A stretch of 64,000 nt of DNA from Thermoproteota archaeon (GCA_027492035.1 JAOZFT010000004.1:62001-126000); one strand, 5' to 3'; shown: positions 52,487 through 61,065, counted from the stretch's first letter. The notes: generated by a model not told the origin, from the letters alone. Numbers and translations are program-made.

Positions 52487-54295
52487 TTGTGCGGCATTGT
52501 GGGTGTCATAAGTAAAGAATTTAATGTTGCTCCTTTAATTGTTTCTATGCTGAAAAAATTGGAGTATAGAGGGTATGATTCCGCCGGTGTAGCTTTGGTT
52601 CAACCGGGAAAAGTAGTTGTAAAAAAGGATAGAGGAGTGATTGATGACATCAGGGAGAGGTATAACTTAACCAAAATGGAAGGTAAGGTAGGTTTAGGCC
52701 ATACAAGATGGGCAACGCATGGGGCTCCTTCACATAAAAATGCTCACCCCCATCAGGATTGCAGGGGTGAAATAGCAGTTGTACATAACGGTATAATTGA
52801 AAATTATGTGGAGTTGAAGAGGGAATTAGTTATTCGAGGACATTTATTCAAATCTGAAACAGATACAGAAGTTATACCGCATTTAATAGAAGAAAAGTTA
52901 GCTGAAGGATTAGATTTGAAGGAAGCAGTTAAGGAAACAGTTAAAAAATTAAAGGGTTCCTTTGCTATTGCTGTTGTTTCAAGCAAGTTTCCCCATAAAA
53001 TAGTTGCAGCTAAGAAAGGTAGTCCACTGGTGGTAGGTGTGTCTGAAGAAGCTTTATTCATAGCTTCTGATATACCAGCCTTTCTTCAACAAACAAACAA
53101 AGTTATTTTCATAAGCGAGGAAGAAATTGTTACTCTTACTGGTAATAAGGTTGAAATTGAAACTTTTAACGGTCAAAAAGTGAAAAGAACTATTCAAACA
53201 ATAAACTGGACATATGAAATGGCTCAAAAATCAGGATATCCACATTTCATGTTAAAAGAAATAGAAGAACAACCCCTAGCTATAAAAGAAACCCTTAGAT
53301 CAACTAATGGTGAACTAATGGAGATAGTTGAGGAAATAGTGAAAAATGAGGGAAACCTCTACTTTGTAGCAAGCGGAACCTCTTACCACGCTACACTTGC
53401 TGGAAAGTATATTTTCGCAAAAGTGGCGGGGATACCCTTTGAAACTATGCAATCATCGGAATTTACTGAAGCAATAGTTCCTACTCTTAGCCCAAAATCA
53501 CTGGTTTTTGCAGTTAGTCAATCGGGAGAAACTGCTGACACAAAAGTTTCACTTAAAAAAGCTAAAGAAAGGGGGGCTAAAACCATTGCTTTAACAAATG
53601 TTTTAGGAAGCTCAATAACTAGGATAGCTGATGAAGTATGTTACACTTACGCAGGCCCTGAGATAGGAGTAGCTGCAACTAAAACATTCACTTCTCAAAT
53701 TACGTTGCTGACTTATCTCGCCCTTAAATCAGCTGAGGTTTTAGGGCTTGAAGTGGAGGAGAAGTTTAGAAAACTGAAAAAGTTACCTCAATACCTTTCT
53801 AAAACTTTAACCACATCCAACCTTGCGCAAAGAATAGCTAAAGAAATAAAAAGCCATGGAGACGTTTACTTTATTGGAAGAGGAGTAGGATATCCAGTAG
53901 CTTTGGAAGGAGCCTTAAAATTGAAGGAAATAAGTTATATTCATGCGGAGGGAACAGGAGCGGGGGAGTATAAGCATGGTCCACTGGCGTTAATTAGTGA
54001 AAACACTCCTGTGGTAGCTGTTGTTACGCCCGGCCCATCGCAAACAAAGATGGTGGGAAACATAGAAGAAGTAAAAGCAAGAGGAGCTAAAGTTATTTCG
54101 ATAGCTCCAGAAGGAAACAAAAAAATAGAGGAAATGTCGAACTTCACCTTTAAAATAAATAGAGAAGTGGATGAATTCCTATCACCAGCACCTTACATAG
54201 TTCCTTTACAATATTTAGCTTATTATACAGCAGTTTTAAGAGGTTTAAACCCAGACAAGCCTAGAAACCTGGCTAAAAGCGTCACTGTAGAGTAA
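52487..54295 (+). CDS. glmS: Glutamine-fructose-6-phosphate aminotransferase
   Basis: 602 residues. Makes glucosamine-6-phosphate from fructose-6-phosphate and glutamine, the first step of amino-sugar synthesis. The TTG start is chosen because the next codon is Cys (CGIVGVI), the N-terminal nucleophile exposed after Met removal; an upstream GTG would bury it. Glutaminase domain with GHTRWATHG and HNGIIENY to about residue 220, then two SIS isomerase domains with VASGTSYHA, SQSGETADT and the end LAKSVTVE. It is followed by a glycosyltransferase gene in the same direction. Confidence 0.96.
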   Translation: MCGIVGVISKEFNVAPLIVSMLKKLEYRGYDSAGVALVQPGKVVVKKDRGVIDDIRERYNLTKMEGKVGLGHTRWATHGAPSHKNAHPHQDCRGEIAVVHNGIIENYVELKRELVIRGHLFKSETDTEVIPHLIEEKLAEGLDLKEAVKETVKKLKGSFAIAVVSSKFPHKIVAAKKGSPLVVGVSEEALFIASDIPAFLQQTNKVIFISEEEIVTLTGNKVEIETFNGQKVKRTIQTINWTYEMAQKSGYPHFMLKEIEEQPLAIKETLRSTNGELMEIVEEIVKNEGNLYFVASGTSYHATLAGKYIFAKVAGIPFETMQSSEFTEAIVPTLSPKSLVFAVSQSGETADTKVSLKKAKERGAKTIALTNVLGSSITRIADEVCYTYAGPEIGVAATKTFTSQITLLTYLALKSAEVLGLEVEEKFRKLKKLPQYLSKTLTTSNLAQRIAKEIKSHGDVYFIGRGVGYPVALEGALKLKEISYIHAEGTGAGEYKHGPLALISENTPVVAVVTPGPSQTKMVGNIEEVKARGAKVISIAPEGNKKIEEMSNFTFKINREVDEFLSPAPYIVPLQYLAYYTAVLRGLNPDKPRNLAKSVTVE

Positions 54296-54308
54296 GGAGT
54301 TGTTTAGG

Positions 54309-55412
54309 ATGACAGATTTATGTTTCATATCTAACAGTTTTCCTCCGGATAAAGTTGGCAGCAAAGAATATTACGCGTTTCACGTATACAACCGCGTAAA
54401 ACCAATTTGGGATGTAAAAGTAATAACTAAACATTGGTTATTAAAAATTCAAGATGAAAACGTTATCCAACTGGATTTCTGGAAAGTAAGAAAGATAGGA
54501 ACTTACCTCTGGGCTCATAAAGTAGCTAAGGTTTTGAAGGAACAAAACCCAAAACATGTTCATGCCTTCGATTTTAGATCAATTTATTCAGCTTATTTGA
54601 GCGGCTTAAATTTTTCAGGGACATTACACCATGAAGACATAAATTACATATCTAAACACTTTCTTCTCAAAAGAGTTTTTAGGAAATACTTTGAGAAAAG
54701 CGACAAGGTTTTCGTAACCAACTATAAATCGTTAAATCTTCTGAAGAATTCCTTTAAGGATATAACCGATAAACTTGAACTTCTACCTTTAGGAGTTGAT
54801 GCAAATAAGTTTTCTCCCTTTCAAAAGACCAACACTATAAAGAAAAGGCTAAGTCTAGGCGAGAATGTTATTTTGCACGTCAGTGGTGAACTAACCCAAA
54901 ACCAAGAATTAAAAAATTTAATTGAAGCATACCGTAAATTAAAGAAAGAAATAAATGTCTCTTTGCTGATAATAGGGAAACCCTCTGAGAGTTTCAAAGA
55001 TAAGTACAACCAACTTGTTAGAAACAGTCCCGACGTGACTTTCCTGGAATTTGTCCCTCACACAGAAATAAACAAGTATTACGCTTTAGCTGATGTTTTT
55101 GTTACCTTACCTTTAAAATATGACGGTGTGGGTTTGTCCATTCTGGAGGCAATGGCTTCAGCCACTCCTGTAATTTGTCCTCCTTCAGAAATCTATAAAG
55201 AAATGGGGGAGGAAAATATATTAACAGTCCCTAATGTAAAGGATGTTAAGGCACTAACAAAAATTCTAAAGGCTGTTCTAACAGATAAGAAATTCTCTAA
55301 AACATTAGGCTACAAGTCAAGGAAGTATGTGATGGAGAATTATACGATCGAAACAATGATTTCTAAGTTGTCAAAGTATTTTGAAGAGAAAATAAAAAAA
55401 GTGAAATCTTGA
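54309..55412 (+). CDS. Glycosyltransferase family 4 (GT-B fold)
   Basis: 367 residues. N-domain with PPDKVGSKEYYAFHV, central LLPLGVDANKFSPF, and C-domain with NVILHVSGEL, FVPHTEINKYYALADVFVTLP and the donor-sugar motif GVGLSILEAMASATPVI (E-x7-E-like). It ends with VMENYTIETMISKLSKYF. It transfers a sugar from a nucleotide donor to lipid, glycan or protein. ATG chosen, eight bases after AAGGAG; a TTG three codons upstream is less likely. It follows glmS by 13 bases, so amino-sugar supply and glycan assembly are linked. Confidence 0.9.
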   Translation: MTDLCFISNSFPPDKVGSKEYYAFHVYNRVKPIWDVKVITKHWLLKIQDENVIQLDFWKVRKIGTYLWAHKVAKVLKEQNPKHVHAFDFRSIYSAYLSGLNFSGTLHHEDINYISKHFLLKRVFRKYFEKSDKVFVTNYKSLNLLKNSFKDITDKLELLPLGVDANKFSPFQKTNTIKKRLSLGENVILHVSGELTQNQELKNLIEAYRKLKKEINVSLLIIGKPSESFKDKYNQLVRNSPDVTFLEFVPHTEINKYYALADVFVTLPLKYDGVGLSILEAMASATPVICPPSEIYKEMGEENILTVPNVKDVKALTKILKAVLTDKKFSKTLGYKSRKYVMENYTIETMISKLSKYFEEKIKKVKS

Positions 55413-55478
55413 AAGGCTACACCATATTTCATAACAAGGCTTTTCCGAAGCTAGAAATGCTCTAAGGAATTTAAAAAG

Positions 55479-57074
55479 TTAGGGTAAATATTTGACCATA
55501 TAAGCCCCCAAGTGTTCGTACCCTAGCCTTTTATAGTATAATTTTGTACCTAAAGCGCTTGTTACCAGAATTTTCTCTTTACGGTGCTTTTCACTTATTT
55601 CTTCAGCTAAAGATAAAAGCTTCTTTCCTACACCCTTATGCTGGTAAGCATTTTTTTTCTTGGCACCTACAGGAATCATCTCGCCATAAACATGCAGCTC
55701 ACGAACTAACGCTGACTTACCCCTTATCTCCCACCTGAAAACCTTTGAAGAAGGAAATCTGAGCCTAAGAAAACCTACCAATGCGTCCTCTAACTTAGCC
55801 GTTAAAAAGAATTCACGCCCCCCCGAGGCTTCATAACTAGTTATTTCATAACTTATTTCACAGGAACCTTCCTTTTTCTTCTTCAAACGACCTATTTCAT
55901 TACATCTTATGCATTTGCATCTTAACCCCTTTTCATCCATGTATTCCTTAATAAGTTGTCTTAAATTGCTTTTCTTAACACCAGCTGCTATTTCCGGTGC
56001 TGGGATGTCACGTTGAACCCGCATTATCCGCACCCAAGGCGGAACTAAGGATTTTATTGCAGCAATTACTTCAATTGCAGTTTCTAAACTGTAAGGGATG
56101 TACACCCCCTCTTTCCAAAGGGTATAAAGCTTAGTTCCAGGAATAACCAAGGTGGGGTAGATCTTTAACATGTCAGGTTTAAATTTCTCATCCATGAATA
56201 TTTCCTTCGCCATTGAAACATCCATCTTAGGAGTTGAACCAGGTAAACCAGGCATGATATGGTAACATACTTTTAAACCGGAGTCTTTCAGTTGTTGAGT
56301 GGCTTCATAAACATCCTTTACTCCATGTTCCCTATTTATCAAGGAGTATATTTCATCATAAATGGTTTGTACACCTAATTCAACCCTGGTAACACCTAAT
56401 TCCAGCATTAAGTTTATATGTTCCTTTTTTGAATAATCAGGCCTTGTCTCCACAGTTAAACCAACATTTCTTATTTCACTTGACTCAGCAAGCCTTTTTG
56501 TTTCCTCTAGCGTCCTTCCTATTTTATTATTTAAAGCGTCTAAACATTTTTTCACAAACCCCCTTTGATAATTTCTTGACATTGCAGGGAAAGTGCCTCC
56601 CATAATAATTAGTTCAACTTTGCTTACGGTATGTCCTATGGAGGATAATTGCTTTATACGCTGTTTAACTTGCATGTAAGGATTGAATTCGTTTTGAATT
56701 GCCCGCATAGCTGCTGGTTCTTTGCCTGTATAGCTCTGAGGAACGTCGCCAAAAATCGAACTAGGTCCTCCAGGGCAATAAATACATGGTTTATCTTTGG
56801 GACAGGGGAAGGGATGAGTCATAACTGCTATAACATTCACGCCTGAAAGACTTCTGACATTTTTTATCCTCAACAAGTTTTTAAATTGAAACAGCCCCCT
56901 CTTTTCCATGTAGGAGATAATCTCTGAATTTTTGGGGACCCTTCTCAAGTTTAGCCTTTTAGCTACCTTAATCTTTAATTTATTAAGTTGAACAGGGTCC
57001 ACAGTTCCTGAATTGGGAATTTCTTTCAACAATTCTTCAGAGAAAACATTTGTGGACCAGAGGGTGTTTTCCAA
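55479..57074 (-). CDS. elp3: Elp3-type tRNA uridine-34 modification enzyme
   Basis: 531 residues with two domains. The radical SAM domain has the Elp3 cysteines in THPFPCPKDKPCIYCPGG and continues with VKRVELG-type TRVELGVQTIYDEIY and the MPGLPGSTPKMD segment. The C-terminal GNAT acetyltransferase domain ends ATSALGTKLYYKRLGYEHLGAYMVKYL. It adds the carboxymethyl group to wobble uridine of tRNA using acetyl-CoA and S-adenosylmethionine. TTG start with AGGGG upstream. It is divergent from the S30e operon. Confidence 0.95.
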   Translation of the reverse strand: MENTLWSTNVFSEELLKEIPNSGTVDPVQLNKLKIKVAKRLNLRRVPKNSEIISYMEKRGLFQFKNLLRIKNVRSLSGVNVIAVMTHPFPCPKDKPCIYCPGGPSSIFGDVPQSYTGKEPAAMRAIQNEFNPYMQVKQRIKQLSSIGHTVSKVELIIMGGTFPAMSRNYQRGFVKKCLDALNNKIGRTLEETKRLAESSEIRNVGLTVETRPDYSKKEHINLMLELGVTRVELGVQTIYDEIYSLINREHGVKDVYEATQQLKDSGLKVCYHIMPGLPGSTPKMDVSMAKEIFMDEKFKPDMLKIYPTLVIPGTKLYTLWKEGVYIPYSLETAIEVIAAIKSLVPPWVRIMRVQRDIPAPEIAAGVKKSNLRQLIKEYMDEKGLRCKCIRCNEIGRLKKKKEGSCEISYEITSYEASGGREFFLTAKLEDALVGFLRLRFPSSKVFRWEIRGKSALVRELHVYGEMIPVGAKKKNAYQHKGVGKKLLSLAEEISEKHRKEKILVTSALGTKLYYKRLGYEHLGAYMVKYLP

Positions 57075-57218
57075 TTCTATATACCCCTAAATTTAATTAG
57101 TTTGGGAAAGGATAGTTTATTAGGGGGAGAGAGAAACTTTAATAATATTCTTTTAAATTCTCCTTAGCCTTTCATGGGAGTAGAGGAAAAAAGGCAGGTT
57201 TACTTACGTTACTTTTTT

Positions 57219-57237
57219 AAGGTATACCTTTATATTT
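57219..57237 (+). promoter_or_regulatory. Palindrome and TATA box of the rps30e operon
   Basis: AAGGTATACCTT is a perfect 12-base palindrome whose last bases run into TTTATATTT, a good archaeal TATA box. A repressor bound to the palindrome would block TBP, so this may be an operator. Transcription would start near 57260. Confidence 0.45.
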
Positions 57238-57293
57238 TTAAACATTGAAGGAATTTTATGGAAGGGAAACGTGAGCATGGGATTTCTTTATTG

Positions 57294-57327
57294 CTTCTCT
57301 CCTTTTTTTTAAAAAAAAAGGGAGAGT
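57294..57327 (+). repeat. Inverted repeat in the rps30e leader
   Basis: CTCTCC followed by eight T, then nine A and GGGAGAG, able to fold as a 14-pair hairpin with one bulged base. It lies in the transcribed leader if the 57229 TATA box is used. It could act as an attenuator, a processing site or merely a homopolymer-driven repeat. Confidence 0.45.
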
Positions 57328-57393
57328 GAATGAAAAAGAGTAAAGGGTGAGAAGACTTTCTGCAGGTTAAAATTTTGAGGAGGTGATACTTTT

Positions 57394-57575
57394 ATGCCAA
57401 GAGGCAGCCACAGGTTTTAACCGGCTAGGGCAGCTTGGCAAAGGCAGGAAAGGTTAGAAAAGCTACTCCTAAGGTTGAAGGGAAAAAGAGACGCAGTCCC
57501 CCAGCTAGGGTAAGAAATAAAAGAAATTACATTAAGAGGGTGTTATTGAAAAGAAAAATTGGTCAACCTAAGTAG
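57394..57575 (+). CDS. rps30e: Ribosomal protein S30e, interrupted by a 17-base candidate intron (join 57394-57411, 57429-57575)
   Basis: Small-subunit ribosomal protein, 54 residues once 17 bases are removed. Without removal the ATG frame reads six residues plus RF and stops at TAA. The rest, GSLAKAGKVRKATPKVEGKK...RRSPPARVRNKRNYIKR, ending KIGQPK, is unmistakable S30e but sits in another frame behind an in-frame TAG. Joining gives MPRGSHGSLAKAGKVRK, and the HGSLxKAGKVR core is the conserved S30e start. The ATG has the best ribosome-binding site in the area (GAGGAGGTGAT). The interruption is flanked by a bulge-helix-bulge fold. nop5 follows about 40 bases later. Confidence 0.85.
57412..57428 (+). 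other. Candidate 17-base bulge-helix-bulge intron in rps30e
   Basis: Sequence AGGTTTTAACCGGCTAG. Pairing: outer helix 57396-57401/57434-57439 (6 pairs), tandem G-A mismatch, 57404-57405/57430-57431; central 4-pair helix 57406-57409 (AGCC)/57423-57426 (GGCT); inner helix 57413-57415/57420-57422. The two 3-base bulges, ACA (57410-57412) and AGG (57427-57429), lie on opposite strands across exactly 4 pairs, the canonical splicing-endonuclease substrate. Cutting after the second base of each bulge removes exactly these 17 bases and restores the S30e frame. Confidence 0.8.
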
Positions 57576-57615
57576 GGAAGATCCAATTAAAAGACTAAGT
57601 AGGTAAAAATTGAAA

Positions 57616-58788
57616 ATGAAAGCTTACCTAACTGTTTCACCATTGGGAGTGTTAGCAGTAAATGAAAAAAAGGAAATAATTCTAGTTAAGAAATTAAAGG
57701 GGGATATAAACCAAGTAACGGACAAATTTATCTCTTTTTTAGAAAAAAGGACACTTACAGAACTCAATAACGCCTTAGAAGAATTACTAGATATGGGATA
57801 CCGAGAAATAAACATTGAAGAGAGGGAACCTGTAAAGGTAAAGGAAGAAATTAAGGGAGTCATAAAATATAGTATACCAAATAAAGCTGGTTTATTGTTT
57901 AGAAGATATTTCACGGCTTTATCAGTTGAAAAATTTGGTTTCAGAAACAAAAAGGAAGCAAGAAGACGCATTCGTGAAGTAAGTATAAGGGTTACGGTTT
58001 ATGGAATAAAGAAGGATAGATCCAGAAAGGATTTATCGATCATTCAAGCCATACATGTATTAGATGACTTGGAAAAAATGCTTAACTCCCTCTTTTTGAG
58101 GATAAAGGAATGGTACTCACTATACTTTCCTGAACTGTTTGATATATTAGAGTCTCAAGAATTAATAATCAAACTAATTTCCAAATTTAAGAAACCAGAA
58201 AAGATTAACCCACAAACCCTTAAGGAAGAATTTAATTTGCCATCAGAGATTATAAATAAAATAGCGAGTTCCATTAATGAAACTGTTGGGGCGAAGTTGC
58301 AAGAGAGAGACAGTGAGGTTATAGAGGAATTGATTCAGGAGTGGCTTTCTTTAAAAAAGTGCTATGATGCAGTGAGGGGCTACATAGAAGAGGAAATGCC
58401 GAAAGTAGCACCAAACACTTCTTCACTTACAGGGGCATTAATAGCTGCCCGGCTTATTTCGTCAGCAGGAGGGCTGGAATCACTTGCTAAATTACCCTCA
58501 AGCACTATCCAGTTATTAGGAGCTGAAAAAGCTTTATTCAGGTTTATAAGAGGAAAAGGTACACCCCCAAAACATGGAGTTATTTACCAATACCCTTTAA
58601 TAAGGAAGTCAAACAAGAAAGTAAGAGGGAAGCTAGCTCGTAAACTTGCTAACAAGATAGCCATTGCAGCTAGAATTGACATGTTTTCAGGGGGCAGAGG
58701 TGAAGGCAAGCTTCAAGAAAAATTTGTGAGAGAAATCAAAAATATTGTTAAGGAAGAAAGGAATGAAAGTAATAAACAGCAAATTTGA
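57616..58788 (+). CDS. nop5: C/D-box RNP scaffold Nop5 (Nop56/58)
   Basis: 390 residues. Scaffold that holds fibrillarin and L7Ae on C/D-box guide RNAs for rRNA and tRNA 2'-O-methylation. N-terminal fibrillarin-binding domain, a coiled coil (about 130-260), then the Nop domain with VAPNTSSLTGALIAARLISSAGGLESLAKLPSSTIQLLGAEKALFRF and KHGVIYQYPLIRKS. The C-terminus ends soon after the Nop domain with a basic tail. ATG preferred over a TTG two codons upstream. It overlaps flpA by 26 bases. Confidence 0.95.
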   Translation: MKAYLTVSPLGVLAVNEKKEIILVKKLKGDINQVTDKFISFLEKRTLTELNNALEELLDMGYREINIEEREPVKVKEEIKGVIKYSIPNKAGLLFRRYFTALSVEKFGFRNKKEARRRIREVSIRVTVYGIKKDRSRKDLSIIQAIHVLDDLEKMLNSLFLRIKEWYSLYFPELFDILESQELIIKLISKFKKPEKINPQTLKEEFNLPSEIINKIASSINETVGAKLQERDSEVIEELIQEWLSLKKCYDAVRGYIEEEMPKVAPNTSSLTGALIAARLISSAGGLESLAKLPSSTIQLLGAEKALFRFIRGKGTPPKHGVIYQYPLIRKSNKKVRGKLARKLANKIAIAARIDMFSGGRGEGKLQEKFVREIKNIVKEERNESNKQQI

Positions 58789-59443
58789 GGGAATTTACTG
58801 GTTAAAAAAAGGTAAGAGAAAGTTCTTAGTAACAAAAAATTTAGTGCCTGGATTTAGAAGCTGTAATGAAGAAATAGTTTATGTAAATGGTCGAGAGTAT
58901 AGAGTATGGGACCCTTACAGGTCAAAAGCTTCTGCAGCGATACATAAAAAGGTAAAAGAGTTTCCTGTGAAGGAGGGGGACCTAATACTCTACCTTGGAG
59001 TAGCTTCTGGTACCACAGCGTCTTATTTAAGTGACATTATTGGTGAAGAGGGAGTCATCTATGGAGTTGATTTCTCAGCTTCAGCTTTATTACCATTAAT
59101 CCAAATTGCAAGGAAAAGGGAAAATATTGTTCCTTTACTCGCAGATGCAAGAACTCCTTCACGGTATATTAACTTCGTCGAAGAAGTTGATGTGGTGTAC
59201 TGCGACGTTGCGCAACCTAACCCTACTAGTATTGTGTCGACTAATTCAAATCTTTTTTTGAAAGAGTCAGGTTATGTACTGCTTGCTATAAAAGCCAGCA
59301 GCATCGATATTTCAAAAAAACCTAAAGAAGTGTACCTAGAAGAAGAGAAGAAGCTGAAAGAGACGGGTTTTGAAATAATTGACTCAGTGAATTTAGTGCC
59401 TTACCATAAGAAACATGCTTTCCTTCTCTTGAAAAGGAAGTAA
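58763..59443 (+). CDS. flpA: Fibrillarin-like rRNA 2'-O-methyltransferase
   Basis: 226 residues. Methyltransferase of the C/D-box RNP. Visible motifs: YRVWDPYRSKASAAI, the SAM-binding LYLGVASGTTASYLSDIIG, VYGVDFSASAL-type GVIYGVDFSASALLPL, and VDVVYCDVAQPNPT. The ATG follows AAGGAAGAAAGG; an earlier ATG-like start six codons upstream is less family-like. It overlaps nop5, its direct partner, and trm1 follows 17 bases later. Confidence 0.95.
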   Translation: MKVINSKFEGIYWLKKGKRKFLVTKNLVPGFRSCNEEIVYVNGREYRVWDPYRSKASAAIHKKVKEFPVKEGDLILYLGVASGTTASYLSDIIGEEGVIYGVDFSASALLPLIQIARKRENIVPLLADARTPSRYINFVEEVDVVYCDVAQPNPTSIVSTNSNLFLKESGYVLLAIKASSIDISKKPKEVYLEEEKKLKETGFEIIDSVNLVPYHKKHAFLLLKRK

Positions 59444-59460
59444 ATTTAGAGAAAAGAGAC

Positions 59461-60597
59461 ATGAAGCTTAAACTTTATAAGGAGGGAAAAGTTTTCTTCT
59501 TTGCTTCCCAAGGAGAACTTAATTCCTCCGCACCTGTTTTCTATAACCCGAAAATGAAACAGAATAGAGATTTCACAATATTAGTGGGAGCATGGCTTAG
59601 GAAAGAAAAGAAAAAAGGAATAAATTATTTAGAGCCATTATCAGCTTCTGGAGTTAGAGGGTTAAGGTTTGCAAAAGAAATTGAGGCCTCTAAAGTAATT
59701 ATTTCAGACAAGAAAAAGACAGCTTACCAAGTAATGCAGACGAACATCAAAATAAATGAGTTGGAAAGTAAAGTAACTCCTTTCAATTTGAAGGCAATTA
59801 CCTTAATGGAAATACTTAAAGAAATGATGTTCTGGTTTGATTTAGTTGACATAGACCCTTTTGGTTCACCAATCTACTTTGTTGAAGCTGCCTCAGCTAT
59901 TCTTAAAAGGAGAGGAGTACTAGCGGTTACAGCTACGGATTTAGCCACTTTACAAGGTGTTAAACCTGAAACATGTTTTAGAAGATACGGAGTAATGCCT
60001 TATAGAACAGATTATTCTAAAGAACTTGGTCTGAGAGTATTAATAAGTTCAGTAATTTTACGAGTCTCTCCCTCTGAAATATTTCTGGAACCTATTCTGT
60101 CCTTTGCAGGTAAGCATTACTACAGAATTTTCTTTCAAGAGGTGAAAGGTTTCAATTATAAGAGATGGGGTTACAATCTCTACTGCAAAAGTTGCTTATG
60201 GAGAGGAACAACCTCAATTGAAGAGAGTCACTACCATAAATGCCCCAATTGTGGAGGGAATATAAAGGTTATAGGGCCATTATGGTTAGGCCCTCTGGTA
60301 TCGTGCAACTTAATTGAAAAATTAAAAGAAATGCTTAGAAATTTTCGATATATAGAAGATAGAGAGAACCAAAAGTTGCTTAGTTTGTTAAGTCAAGAAT
60401 GTTCAGCCCCTCCTTTCTATTTCGATCTTCATTCTTTTTCGTCTAGAATAAGAGTCTCTCCACCAAACATCGAAGAAACAATGCTTAGGGTTAAAGAGCT
60501 AGGTTACTCAGCCTACAGAACCCATTTCTCCTCCACTGCAATAAAATCAAACATTGGCGCAAAGGACTTGACTGAATTGTTACGAAGGAGGAATTAA
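59461..60597 (+). CDS. trm1: tRNA (guanine26-N2)-dimethyltransferase Trm1
   Basis: 378 residues. Adds two methyl groups to G26 of tRNA. Markers: VFYNPKMKQNRDF, LEPLSASGVRGLRFAKEI (SAM site), DLVDIDPFGSP (catalytic motif) and TATDLATLQGVKPETCFRRYG. A zinc-ribbon of CKSCLW and CPNCGG lies near residues 242-265. The C-terminal domain ends with the HFSSTAIKSN segment. It is the fourth gene of the rps30e-nop5-flpA-trm1 operon, which groups translation and RNA-modification functions. Confidence 0.94.
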   Translation: MKLKLYKEGKVFFFASQGELNSSAPVFYNPKMKQNRDFTILVGAWLRKEKKKGINYLEPLSASGVRGLRFAKEIEASKVIISDKKKTAYQVMQTNIKINELESKVTPFNLKAITLMEILKEMMFWFDLVDIDPFGSPIYFVEAASAILKRRGVLAVTATDLATLQGVKPETCFRRYGVMPYRTDYSKELGLRVLISSVILRVSPSEIFLEPILSFAGKHYYRIFFQEVKGFNYKRWGYNLYCKSCLWRGTTSIEESHYHKCPNCGGNIKVIGPLWLGPLVSCNLIEKLKEMLRNFRYIEDRENQKLLSLLSQECSAPPFYFDLHSFSSRIRVSPPNIEETMLRVKELGYSAYRTHFSSTAIKSNIGAKDLTELLRRRN

Positions 60598-60599
60598 TT

Positions 60600-60971
60600 T
60601 CAGAGGCTGTTCAGCCATTTAAGTAATTTGCTGCAGTTATAGCTTCTACGGCGATCAGAGATATTACACTCATGAATGAGTTCACAAGTGAAGCAAGGGG
60701 CACTCTTTATTAAAGAGTAATCATGAAGCACTTTTTCAGGAAAGAAAGGATGATACTTATTCCCTTCGCCGTTAACCAAAAACCCCTTCTTGAGAAGGAA
60801 GTTAATAGCTTCATTAATTTTTTCTCGGGAAATCTGAAGCTTTTTTTCTAAGTCTTTTACTGTTGCCCCTTTTCCGTTGTTGGTTTTACTTATTGCATGG
60901 TAAACATCTAAGTATGTCTCTATATCGATTTGACCCTTTTCCCCCTCCATTTCCTCCATTTCAAACCACAC
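60600..60971 (-). CDS. Winged-helix protein with C-terminal cysteine cluster, TFE-beta/RPC34-like
   Basis: About 123 residues. A winged helix (about 20-75: YLDVYHAISKTNNGKGATVKDLEKKLQISREKINEAINFLLKKGFLV) is followed by CFTCELIHEC...YNCSKLLKWL, a C-x2-C-x5-C-x9-C set like the cluster-binding end of archaeal TFE-beta and eukaryotic RPC34. That factor joins TFE-alpha in promoter opening. GTG at the upstream end, or ATG 4 or 7 codons later, are possible starts. It lies downstream of the rps8e-srp19-gar1 group. Confidence 0.65.
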   Translation of the reverse strand: MWFEMEEMEGEKGQIDIETYLDVYHAISKTNNGKGATVKDLEKKLQISREKINEAINFLLKKGFLVNGEGNKYHPFFPEKVLHDYSLIKSAPCFTCELIHECNISDRRRSYNCSKLLKWLNSL

Positions 60972-61065
60972 TCACCTTTGAAAAAATTTTCCCAAGAAAA
61001 AATTCAGCCAACAAACACCAATAAAAATTGTATTTGCTACAATATAAAAATATTAGGTTTAAAAA

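Larger units (their letters stand above)
57075..57393. other. Leader and promoter region of the S30e-Nop5 operon
   Basis: 319 bases. Contains the perfect 12-base palindrome AAGGTATACCTT (57219-57230) fused to a TATA box, a 22-codon frame at 57258-57329 of doubtful meaning, and a strong inverted repeat (CTCTCC-T8 / A9-GGGAGAG). It ends with an exceptionally good ribosome-binding site, GAGGAGGTGAT, seven bases before the rps30e ATG. Confidence 0.5.

Noticed and set aside
52443-52511. Upstream open frame overlapping the glmS start
   Set aside because: No clear ribosome-binding site for it and no recognisable peptide; the glmS TTG is well supported by the Cys nucleophile.
57403-57434. A 26-base excision between the two GGCAGC repeats in rps30e
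   Set aside because: It also restores frame (MPRGSLAKAG) but loses the His of the conserved HGSL, and its ends do not fall at the predicted cut points of the bulge-helix-bulge fold. The 17-base excision fits both.
57400-57440. Reading the TAG before GSLAKAG in rps30e as pyrrolysine or readthrough
   Set aside because: That frame has no start codon upstream (it reads AKRQPQVLTG from non-start codons), while the ATG with the strong ribosome-binding site is in another frame. The intron model explains both facts.
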